Below, one piece after another: positions 1 through 5,605 of a stretch of DNA of 5,980 nucleotides. Location of the stretch: positions 1 through 5,980 of the forward strand of contig CANGUJ010000264.1 of the NCBI GenBank assembly GCA_947456845.1, in the 5' to 3' direction. A program made the translations under genes and the position numbers. This DNA is from Burkholderiales bacterium (GTDB lineage: Bacteria > Pseudomonadota > Gammaproteobacteria > Burkholderiales > JAEUOS01). The notes beneath the pieces are model-generated. The model worked only from the letters and a program-made list of their open reading frames with translations. It was not told where the DNA came from and ran no database searches. Position 1 is the stretch's first letter. Every line of letters begins with the position of its first letter.

Positions 1-65
1 ATGCTGGGCATGCGCTGCCGTACCCCCAGGTCTGCGGGCTCAATGGCGTCGGTGGGCGTCATCAT
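1..65 (-). CDS. Possible N-terminus of a gene leaving the window (unknown product)
   Basis: Reading leftwards from tandem ATG codons at 65-63 and 62-60, the frame stays open to the window edge. It gives about 21 residues beginning MMTPTDAIEPADLG, an ordinary-looking hydrophilic N-terminus. The upstream frame is open back to a TGA at 143-141 but holds no better start. No SD-like sequence precedes the ATGs; the bases there are pyrimidine-rich. The only positive context is a motif at 181-192, which lies at almost the same distance from this start as its twin does from the response-regulator start at 3110. The family cannot be recognised from so few residues. A plus-strand reading (1-153, 50 codons) is equally open, so this call is tentative. 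Confidence 0.25.
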   Translation of the reverse strand, partial: MMTPTDAIEPADLGVRQRMPS

Positions 66-180
66 CGCGGACGGAGGAGGGCTGCCAGGGCCGGATTGCC
101 CGGCTAGCGCAAAACGCGAGTCTAACGATACGTCGATGAATCATGCTGCATAGCCCGACCCCATGGTTGTGACACGGATA

Positions 181-192
181 TTACAAACTTTG
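181..192 (-). promoter_or_regulatory. Candidate operator, copy 1 (CAAAGTTTGTAA on minus strand)
   Basis: An AT-rich 12-mer, TTACAAACTTTG on the plus strand, lies in otherwise very GC-rich DNA between the receiver gene stop and the possible gene at 65. It matches the motif at 3227-3240 except for one fewer A. It lies 115 bases upstream of the ATG at 65. It could be a regulator site or part of a promoter. Its function is inferred only from its repetition and position. Confidence 0.35.
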
Positions 193-234
193 ACCGTTCC
201 CCGGCTGCGCCCGGCGGGCCCGCGCGGCGCCGCG

Positions 235-609
235 TCAGCAATAGCCGGCCTGCGGCAGCCCCGCCGCCGCGTACAGTTCTTCGATCAGGAAGGGCTTGGT
301 CAGCGTGGCGGAAAAGCCTTCGGCCCGGTAGCGGAGCGGGTCGTCGCGGCCCGCGTGCGCGGTGCAGGCGATGATGCGGCAGGTATCGTAGCCGGGCAGG
401 GCGCGCAACCGGCGGCATGCCGTCACGCCGTCCATGTCCGGCATGCTGATGTCGAGCAGGACGGTGTCGAAACGCGCGAGCCGGGCGGCGGCCAGGCAGT
501 CTCCGCCGCCGTCGACCGCCCGGACCAGCTCGACGCCGCGATGGCGCTCGAGCATGCGTCGGGCGAGGACCTGGTTGCCCGGGTCGTCGTCAACGACCAG
601 GATTTTCAT
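235..609 (-). CDS. Stand-alone receiver-domain response regulator (hybrid-kinase-type REC)
   Basis: This 124-residue cytoplasmic protein consists of a single CheY-like receiver domain with no output domain. The acidic pocket is D7-D8-D9 (sequence VVDDDP), the phosphoacceptor is D53 in LLDISMPDMDG, the conserved Thr is T83 in ACTAHA, and the Lys is K105 in TKPF. All catalytic positions are therefore present. The wording (DDDPGNQ, SMPDMDG, TAHA) resembles receivers found at the C-terminus of hybrid histidine kinases. Its ATG lies inside the 3' end of the upstream kinase gene, with a 20-base overlap in a different frame and a modest GGGAG about 11 bases upstream, so translation is probably coupled. 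It likely takes phosphate from that kinase and acts as a phosphate sink, a relay intermediate or a protein-binding output. The fold is certain; the partner is inferred. Confidence 0.9.
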   Translation of the reverse strand: MKILVVDDDPGNQVLARRMLERHRGVELVRAVDGGGDCLAAARLARFDTVLLDISMPDMDGVTACRRLRALPGYDTCRIIACTAHAGRDDPLRYRAEGFSATLTKPFLIEELYAAAGLPQAGYC

Positions 610-2350
610 CGGATCGACTGCTCCCGCCTTGTTCCGGCAGCGTGAAACTAACGGTCGTACCGCGTCCCGGCCGGGAGTCCACTTCCAGCCTGCCTCCGAG
701 CGCGCCGACGAGCCGGCCCGATAACGCCAATCCTAGACCGGTGCCCTTGACCGCGCCGTCGGTGCTGCTCGTGGAATGGCCGTAGGGCTCGAAGAGATGC
801 GCCTGGCGCTCGGGCGCGATGCCCGCGCCGCTGTCGCGCACTTCGAAGCGCAGGCCGCCGCCGGGCGCGACCGCTGCAGCAAGGCCCACGGCGCCGCCGG
901 CGGTGAACTTGACGGCATTGCTCATCAGGTTGTGCAGAACCCGCTCCAGCGCGGTGGCGTCCGTCATGAACGCGGCCGGCAGGTCGGCCGCGCAGTCGAT
1001 ATCGAGGCGCAGCCCCTTGGCCTGGGCCGCGCCCGCGTGCAGATTGGCCACCTGCCGCACCAACAGGCCGATGTCCGTCGAACCGACGTTGAGCGTCTGC
1101 GCCCCGGACTCGGCCTTGGCCAGGTCGAGCAGATCGTCGACGATGTTGCGCAGGTGGCGGGCGCTCTGGACGATCGCGCCGGCACTCTCCCGCGCATCAC
1201 GGTTGTTCTCGGGCAGATCGACCATGAGCATCTGCGCATGGCCGGTGATGCCGTGCAGGGGCGTGCGCAATTCATGCGACACCGCGGCGAGAAAGCGCGA
1301 TTTCGAGACATTGGCGGCGTCGGCGGCGCGCGCGCTTTGCGCCAGCGCGAGATTGCTGTCCTCCAGGCGCTGACCGAGCACGCGCGACCAGACGGCCAGC
1401 ACGACCAGGCCGAGCATGCCCGCGATGGAGAAGAACAGGCGCACCGGCATGCGCTGCAGCGCCCCGCTGTCATGGCGCGCCTGCAGTTCGGCCAGGCCGA
1501 AGCCCACCACCACGATCAACGGGTAGGCGTCGAGCGCGCGAAACGCGTACAAGCGGGTCAGCCCGTCGACCGAACTGGTGGCCACGTAATGTCCTGCGGA
1601 CGCCGTGAGCAGCTTGCTGAAGGTGGGCGTGCCGCTGATGTCCATGGCGGACTCGGTGGCGGCTTTGGTGATGCGCACCCGCGCCACCCCGTCGCGCCCG
1701 TAGAGGGCGACCACGCCGGTGTCGCCGACGATCTGGCGGTATGGCGCGATGAAATTGTCCGGGCTCACCGAAACCACCGCCACCCCGGCCAGCCGGCCGT
1801 CCGGCCCGTCGATGCGGCGCGACATGTTGAGCACCGGCTTGTCGGACACCCGGCCGACGATCGGTGCGCTGATGAAGACCTTGTCTTCGCCGGTGGAAAG
1901 GTGGATGCGGTAGTGGGTGCGATCGCTCAAGTCGACCTTCCCGGCGCCTTCGAAGTCGCGCGGGCTCGCCGATGAAAGGTAGGCGATGCCATCGGCGCGG
2001 ATCATGCCCTCGAGCGGGAACAAGGATCGGTCGACCGCGTTGTTATGGCGTTCGTAGATGTTCGCCAGGCGTTCCGGCTCGCTGAGGTAGGCCTGGCGGG
2101 CGATCTTGAGCAGCTGGTCGGCGCTGCCGAAGGCGCCTTCCGCATGCCGGGCCAGGGCGAACGCCAGCGTGGAAACGGTTCCCTCCGCGGCGCTGATGGC
2201 GTCGCGCTCGGAATCGCGGTACAGGACGTAGAGCAGGATGTGTACGCCGACGGCCATGCCGACGGCGGCCACGACCAGCGGGCTGGTGAAGACCCGGCGC
2301 CAGTCGATGCGGGTGCGCGTGCCGCCCCGCGCGCCGGCGCGCTCACTCAT
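590..2350 (-). CDS. Membrane sensor histidine kinase with double-Cache-like periplasmic domain
   Basis: This is a 586-residue inner-membrane kinase. A first transmembrane helix spans about residues 24-44. A periplasmic sensor of about 255 residues (45-300) follows, with features of the PDC/dCache type seen in many kinases and diguanylate cyclases: DRTHYRIH, VLNMSRRIDGPDG, GVAVVSVSPDNF and a second subdomain with VALYGRDGVARVR. The second transmembrane helix is about 304-321. Next are a HisKA domain with H359 in VSHELRTPLHG and a HATPase domain with N box HNLMSNAVKF (N478), G1 DSGAG (507-511) and G2 GTGLGL (536-541). All boxes are intact. I chose the ATG at 2350 because it overlaps the regulator stop by 8 bases (ATGAGTGA); an in-frame ATG at 2386 would lie deeper in the regulator gene. 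The kinase presumably senses a small periplasmic ligand, not identifiable here, and phosphorylates the adjacent OmpR-type regulator and/or the lone receiver. Confidence 0.93.
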   Translation of the reverse strand: MSERAGARGGTRTRIDWRRVFTSPLVVAAVGMAVGVHILLYVLYRDSERDAISAAEGTVSTLAFALARHAEGAFGSADQLLKIARQAYLSEPERLANIYERHNNAVDRSLFPLEGMIRADGIAYLSSASPRDFEGAGKVDLSDRTHYRIHLSTGEDKVFISAPIVGRVSDKPVLNMSRRIDGPDGRLAGVAVVSVSPDNFIAPYRQIVGDTGVVALYGRDGVARVRITKAATESAMDISGTPTFSKLLTASAGHYVATSSVDGLTRLYAFRALDAYPLIVVVGFGLAELQARHDSGALQRMPVRLFFSIAGMLGLVVLAVWSRVLGQRLEDSNLALAQSARAADAANVSKSRFLAAVSHELRTPLHGITGHAQMLMVDLPENNRDARESAGAIVQSARHLRNIVDDLLDLAKAESGAQTLNVGSTDIGLLVRQVANLHAGAAQAKGLRLDIDCAADLPAAFMTDATALERVLHNLMSNAVKFTAGGAVGLAAAVAPGGGLRFEVRDSGAGIAPERQAHLFEPYGHSTSSTDGAVKGTGLGLALSGRLVGALGGRLEVDSRPGRGTTVSFTLPEQGGSSRSDENPGR

Positions 2351-3110
2351 CGAACCGCACGTCGCCCCGCAGCATGTAGCCGGCACCCCGGAAACTGGTG
2401 ATCACCGAGTCCGCCTGCATCACGGCCATGAGCTTGCGCCGCAGGTTGCTCACGTGCACGTCGAGCGCGCGGTTGAGCGGCGACCACTCGCCGCCGGTGA
2501 GCAGGCGCGACAATTCGTCGCGGTCGACCACTGCCCGGGCGCGGCGCGCCAGCGCCATGAACAGTTGCACTTCCTTCTCGGTGAGGTGCGCGCTGCGGCC
2601 GGCGGGATGGGTCACGGTGCGCGCCAGCGGGTCGCAGGTGCAGTCGGCGAAACGGAGGAGCACATGCCTTGGCGTCCGGCGCGCGGGCGCAGCGCGGCGC
2701 AGCGCGTTGCGCATGCGCGCGCGCAGCACCAGCGGATCGAAGGGCTTGGTCACGTAGTCGTCGGCGCCGACGTTCAAGCCCGCGGCGATCATCTCCGCCG
2801 AGGTGAGCCCTGACAGCAAAACGAGCGGAACGTCCGAGCTGGCGCGGATCGTCCGGGCGATGGCGATGCCGTTGTCGGACGGCAGCAGGATGTCGAGCAG
2901 CACCAGCGCGGTGATCCCGTCCTCGAGAAGGCGGCGCAGCTGCGCGGCGTCGTCGACGAAGGCGAGCCGGTACTCCGCACCCAGCAGCCGCTGCAGCAGG
3001 GCGCGGATGGCGGGATCGTCCTCGAGGACCGCCACGACGGGGGCGGGGTCGGCGCACACCATGTCGCCGCCCGAGTCCGCGGCGCCCGCAGGAAGAGGTT
3101 GGTCCTGCAT
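2343..3110 (-). CDS. OmpR/PhoB-family DNA-binding response regulator
   Basis: This 255-residue transcription factor is the first gene of the minus-strand operon. The receiver domain covers about residues 24-140, with acidic residues E30-D31-D32, phosphoacceptor D73 in LLDILLPSDNG, S100 in LLSGLTSAE and K122 in VTKPFDP. A winged-helix domain follows at about 150-250, with the family signatures LTEKEVQLF, ALDVHVSNLRRKL and FRGAGYML. The ATG at 3110 is preceded by GAGAG at 5-base spacing. A second ATG at residue 17 (3062-3060) would also keep the whole receiver and cannot be excluded; the first 16 residues look like a variable extension. The gene overlaps the kinase start by 8 bases, so the two proteins are almost certainly cognate. 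Members of this family usually bind direct repeats as dimers and often autoregulate; the motif at 3227-3240 is a candidate site. The target genes are unknown. Confidence 0.94.
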   Translation of the reverse strand: MQDQPLPAGAADSGGDMVCADPAPVVAVLEDDPAIRALLQRLLGAEYRLAFVDDAAQLRRLLEDGITALVLLDILLPSDNGIAIARTIRASSDVPLVLLSGLTSAEMIAAGLNVGADDYVTKPFDPLVLRARMRNALRRAAPARRTPRHVLLRFADCTCDPLARTVTHPAGRSAHLTEKEVQLFMALARRARAVVDRDELSRLLTGGEWSPLNRALDVHVSNLRRKLMAVMQADSVITSFRGAGYMLRGDVRFDE

Positions 3111-3226
3111 CGCGACTCTCGTCAGCGGCGGGCGCCGTGGCGGGGGGTGCGGTGCCGTATGCCCGGGCTCACGCCGGGTTGGCGATGGCGCCGCAGTAGC
3201 GGCCCGAAGCCGGCACGCCGATGTGG

Positions 3227-3240
3227 TTTACAAAACTTTG
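3227..3240 (-). promoter_or_regulatory. Candidate operator, copy 2 (CAAAGTTTTGTAAA on minus strand)
   Basis: The AT-rich TTTACAAAACTTTG (plus strand) stands out in GC-rich DNA 116 bases upstream of the response-regulator ATG. On the minus strand, with flanking bases, it reads GCAAAG-TTTT-GTAAAC. That is two similar hexamers ten bases apart, close to one helical turn, as is common for OmpR/PhoB-family sites. The copy at 181-192 has one base fewer between its halves. An autoregulatory operator is a reasonable inference; a promoter element is the alternative. Confidence 0.4.
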
Positions 3241-3318
3241 CTCGTCGCACTGGCTGCGCGCCCTACACTTTCGGCTGGGATGTGCGTGTCGGCGCAACAT
3301 CCGATGGAACCTACACGG

Positions 3319-3327
3319 TATCATAAT
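3319..3327 (+). promoter_or_regulatory. Possible -10 element of the plus-strand operon
   Basis: TATCATAAT contains two overlapping -10-like hexamers (TATCAT and CATAAT), about 115-120 bases upstream of the GTG at 3444. No recognisable -35 hexamer sits at proper spacing, so this promoter would need an activator or is not real. Confidence 0.25.
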
Positions 3328-3430
3328 CCCTTGAGACAGCCCGCCGGGGCGCAGGCAGTCGCGCCGCGGCGGTTCATGAGCGCGCGTCGCATCCGAGGCC
3401 CCGGCCGATGCTGCGCCGCGCCTGCCCTGC

Positions 3431-3435
3431 GAGGA
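3431..3435 (+). promoter_or_regulatory. SD site favouring the GTG start at 3444
   Basis: GAGGA lies 8 bases before the GTG at 3444. The competing ATG at 3408 has only GAGG (3395-3398) at 9-base spacing, and the 12 residues it adds have no domain character. The GTG is therefore slightly preferred. Confidence 0.5.
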
Positions 3436-3443
3436 ACCCGACC

Positions 3444-4226
3444 GTGAGCGCGCAGTCGAAAAGCACCGCGGCTTCCGGTGCGCCGGCCGAACCGGTCCTG
3501 CGCGCCCACAAGGAGACGCTCGAAGCCATCGCCTCGGTGGCGCGCTCCTTCGCCCATATGCTCAACAACCTGCTCGCGGTATCCAAGGGCAACCTCGCGC
3601 TGCTGAATTTCGCCGACGACCAGGCCGGCGCCGAGTCGCGCGCCATCCTGGCCGATGTCATGGCCGCCCTGGGTCGCGCGCAGCGGCTTTCCGGCCATCT
3701 GGCCGCCGTCTCCCACTGGCGCGAGTTCCGTGCCCGTACGGTCAGCCCGCAGGCTTTCTTCAGCGCCCGCGCAGAGGGTTTTTCCAACCTGCTGGGGCCG
3801 GGCCATGCGCTCGAGTTCGCTGTCGAGGACGGCCTGTCGGAGTTGCACACCGACCCCGCCTATCTTGAATTGGCCGTCAACGCCCTGCTGCTCAACGCCT
3901 CGCAGGCCATGGACGGATGCGGCCCCGTGCGCATCGAGTGCTGCCGCGGAGATGTCCCGGACCCGTCCGGACCCCCCGGCAGGGCAAGGCGGGCGGCGCC
4001 GCCGGCGCGCATGCTCCGCTTGTCCGTCGAAGACCGCGGCCGGCGTACCGCGGTCGATGCCGCCAGCCGGCTGTTTCGGGCCGGCTTTGCGGCCGACGCA
4101 GCGCCCGGCCCGGGCATCGGGCTGTGGCTGGTGCGCCAGTTCGCGCTGGCAGCGGGGGGCGATGTGTTTGCCGAGAAGTCGGCGCGCCGGCGCAACCGTA
4201 TCGGCATGATGCTGCCGACCCGATGA
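3444..4226 (+). CDS. Sensor-less soluble histidine kinase with degenerate H and G1 boxes
   Basis: This is a 260-residue cytoplasmic protein with no membrane segment and no PAS, GAF or other sensor domain. A dimerisation helix carries H38 in FAHMLNNLLA, matching the AHDFNNLL-type H box of NtrB-like kinases except that the acidic residue after His is Met. The N box is recognisable (ELAVNALLLNASQAM, N146 and N151), 113 residues after the His, which is a normal spacing. G1 is reduced to VEDRGRR: the Asp and first Gly remain (D197, G199) but the following GxG is missing. G2 is GPGIGLWLV (222-230), normal apart from Pro. Residues 170-190 form a Pro/Arg/Ala-rich insertion. The protein may be a weak kinase, a phosphatase or a phosphotransfer scaffold. 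Its stop overlaps the next start as ATGA, so the two are coupled. An alternative ATG start lies at 3408. Confidence 0.8.
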   Translation: MSAQSKSTAASGAPAEPVLRAHKETLEAIASVARSFAHMLNNLLAVSKGNLALLNFADDQAGAESRAILADVMAALGRAQRLSGHLAAVSHWREFRARTVSPQAFFSARAEGFSNLLGPGHALEFAVEDGLSELHTDPAYLELAVNALLLNASQAMDGCGPVRIECCRGDVPDPSGPPGRARRAAPPARMLRLSVEDRGRRTAVDAASRLFRAGFAADAAPGPGIGLWLVRQFALAAGGDVFAEKSARRRNRIGMMLPTR

Positions 4227-4982
4227 ACGGAAGCGGGCTGTCCGACCTGGCGCCCCTGCCGGCCCACCCTGCCGGCTGGGAGCAGGCGCGGGAATTTGAT
4301 GGCCTGGTCGCCCTGGCGGCCACCTTGTGCGACGCGCCGGTGGCCTTCATCGGTGTCGACGCCTGCGATCGGTTCTCGCTGCGGGCCGCGGCGGGGCCGC
4401 TTCCGCAGGGCGTCCCGCACGCGCGCGTTGCCTCGCTCGAGCAGGCGGTGCAGGCCCTCGACATCCTCAATGCGACGATCGCGCACGACCTGCGCGCGCC
4501 CTTGCACGGCAGCGCCGGCTTCGCCGCGCTGCCGTCCTGTGAAGCGAAGATCGCCGCGGCTGTGCTACCGCCCGGAGCCGCGGCGGTGAACTGGAAGATC
4601 AGCCGCCTGCCCGTCGTCCGGGCCGACCCAAAGGCTGTTGCGCATCGTCATCGAGAACCTGGTCGACAATGCCGTCAAGTTCAGCAGCAAGCGGGCTGCC
4701 CCGGAAATCGTGATCGATCCCCAGCAAGCGGCCGATGGCGCGGGATTCGGCATCCGCGACAACGGCGCCGGCTTTGCCATGGGGTATGCGGAGAAGCTGA
4801 TGCGGGTCGGCAGCCGGCTGCATGCCGAAGGCGACTTTCCCGGCACCGGCATCGGCCTGGCGATCGCGCGACGGGTGCTGGAAAAGCATGGCCCCCGCTT
4901 GTGGTTCGGGGCGGAGGAGGGGGCCGGCGCAAGCTTTTTCGTTTGTCTGCCGGGAAACAGGGAAACATCCGGGACCCTTTGA
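4223..4982 (+). pseudogene. Broken GAF/phytochrome-associated-type histidine kinase (frameshift plus internal losses)
   Basis: The ATG at 4223 overlaps the previous stop. Residues 25-60 match the start of a GAF domain (FDGLVALAATLCDAPVAF) but the remaining ~100 residues are absent. A short coil then leads to H88 in IAHDLRAPLHG. The N box (IENLVDNAVKF) begins only ~55 residues after the His, against about 113-115 in the two other kinases here, so most of DHp helix 2 is missing. After K137 (AAG, 4631-4633) one extra G shifts the frame. Reading from 4635 in the next frame restores LLRIVIENLVDNAVKF, G1 DNGAGF, the phytochrome-kinase-like DFPGTGIGLA and a complete C-terminus ending at the TGA 4980-4982. 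The restored protein would be ~252 residues. Without correction the frame runs to 5047 as Arg-rich nonsense. An active product is very unlikely. Homology to kinases paired with Rcp1-like regulators fits the gene that follows. Confidence 0.85.
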
Positions 4983-5032
4983 TGTTCATGCGACACAATC
5001 AACGCTGGCGCCTTCCGCGCGCCGATCACGCA

Positions 5033-5038
5033 AGGAGG
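5033..5038 (+). promoter_or_regulatory. Strong SD site for the Rcp1-like regulator
   Basis: AGGAGG lies 5 bases before the ATG at 5044, in the 61-base gap after the broken kinase. It is the best SD in the window. It lets the regulator be translated independently of the damaged gene upstream. Confidence 0.85.
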
Positions 5039-5043
5039 AACCG

Positions 5044-5487
5044 ATGAACAAGCGCGCCATCATCGCCGTCGAGGACGACCCGGGCGACCAGACTCTGCTG
5101 CGCATGGCCTTCGACCAGTGCAACTTCATCCATGAGTTGCGGGTCTTCAACACCGGTGAAGAGGCGCTGCGCCACCTGGAGGCCGCCGCCCTGGCCAATT
5201 CGGTCGAGACCGCGCCGGTGGCGCTGGTGCTGGTGGACTTCAACATGCCCGGCCTGAAGGGCGACGAGGTCATCGCGCTGATGCGCGCCAACCAGCGCCT
5301 GCGCGCCATTCCGGCGGTGATGCTGAGCGGCAGCGCGCGCGAGAGCGACATCACCATGGCCTACGAAAAGGGGGCCAATGCCTACCTGCGCAAGTCGCTC
5401 GATTTCGAGGAATTCACCGACGTTATCCGCGAGACCGTCACCTTCTGGGCCGACTACAACCTGCTGCCCGGATCGAGCGTGAACTGA
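5044..5487 (+). CDS. Rcp1-like single-domain response regulator
   Basis: This 147-residue cytoplasmic receiver has no output domain. The acidic residues are E10-D11-D12 (VEDDPGDQ), the phosphoacceptor is D65 in LVDFNMPGLKG, S95 lies in MLSGSA and K117 in YLRKSLD. All catalytic positions are intact. The spacing, the NMPGLKG-type loop, the KSLDFEEF segment and the terminal FWADYNLLP resemble the Rcp1 subfamily, whose members are phosphorylated by phytochrome-type or GAF/PAS kinases and signal by protein contact rather than DNA binding. The upstream gene is the remnant of exactly that kinase type. With that kinase broken, phosphate would have to come from the sensor-less kinase upstream, another kinase elsewhere, or small phosphodonors. 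No sign of decay is visible here. It is the last gene of the plus-strand operon. Confidence 0.93.
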   Translation: MNKRAIIAVEDDPGDQTLLRMAFDQCNFIHELRVFNTGEEALRHLEAAALANSVETAPVALVLVDFNMPGLKGDEVIALMRANQRLRAIPAVMLSGSARESDITMAYEKGANAYLRKSLDFEEFTDVIRETVTFWADYNLLPGSSVN

Positions 5488-5503
5488 ACCAGGCCCTGAC
5501 CAG

Positions 5504-5517
5504 ACCCCGGCCGGGGT
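5504..5517. repeat. Perfect 14-base palindrome ACCCCGGCCGGGGT
   Basis: A perfect inverted repeat lies 16 bases after the regulator stop, able to fold as a 5-base-pair stem with a GGCC loop. It may belong to the transcription end region together with the hairpin at 5521-5544. It is short and GC-only, so function is uncertain. Confidence 0.4.
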
Positions 5518-5520
5518 GCG

Positions 5521-5544
5521 CCGTTGCCCACCGGCGGGCGACGG
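5521..5544. terminator. Candidate bidirectional hairpin between convergent genes
   Basis: CCGTTGCCC and GGGCGACGG pair over 9 positions with one G-U wobble around the loop ACCGGC. It lies between the stop of the regulator (5487) and the stop of the convergent permease (5606), where a shared terminator is expected. Neither side has a T-tract, so it is not a classical intrinsic terminator; it could assist termination or protect 3' ends. Confidence 0.4.
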
Positions 5545-5605
5545 GCCTCCCGGATGTCGAACCCGGCCGATGCCGGCAATCCGCCGCGCCGGCGCAAGCC
5601 GAGGC

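Larger units (their letters stand above)
3111..3443. other. Divergent intergenic region between the two signalling operons
   Basis: This 333-base gap separates the minus-strand regulator start from the plus-strand kinase start. The half nearest the regulator (3111-3220) is very GC-rich with no clear structure. The centre holds the AT-rich motif at 3227-3240. A TATCATAAT stretch at 3319-3327 is the best plus-strand -10-like sequence, but no convincing -35 lies 16-18 bases upstream. An in-frame ATG at 3408 with GAGG at 3395-3398 could extend the plus-strand kinase by 12 residues. No RNA gene or convincing small ORF was seen. Confidence 0.6.

Noticed and set aside
1..153. Plus-strand open frame of 50 codons starting at base 1 with ATG.
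   Set aside because: It has no visible upstream signal because it begins at the window edge, no recognisable motif, and it competes with the minus-strand reading. It could be chance openness in GC-rich DNA.
201..234. GC-rich inverted repeats including the perfect palindrome GCGGGCCCGC (214-223) just after the receiver stop, as a possible terminator.
   Set aside because: The palindrome has no room for a loop, alternative stems are only 4-5 base pairs, and no T-tract follows on the minus strand. This is not distinguishable from GC-rich background.
776..1975. Long plus-strand open frame of 399 codons opposite the membrane kinase.
   Set aside because: It lies antisense to a kinase with all catalytic boxes. 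Its His/Arg/Gly-rich translation is typical of an antisense shadow in GC-rich DNA.
4627..4633. C CCA AAG matches the X XXY YYZ pattern of a -1 slippery heptamer exactly at the frame change in the broken kinase.
   Set aside because: The restored frame requires skipping one base (+1), whereas slippage at this heptamer would give -1. The gene also has other lesions, so programmed frameshifting is not supported.
4223..5047. Uncorrected frame of the second kinase ends in a TGA overlapping the regulator ATG as ATGA, mimicking translational coupling.
   Set aside because: After 4634 this frame encodes Arg-rich sequence with no kinase boxes, while the next frame gives clear N, G1 and G2 boxes. The ATGA is a by-product of ATG followed by AAC in the regulator.
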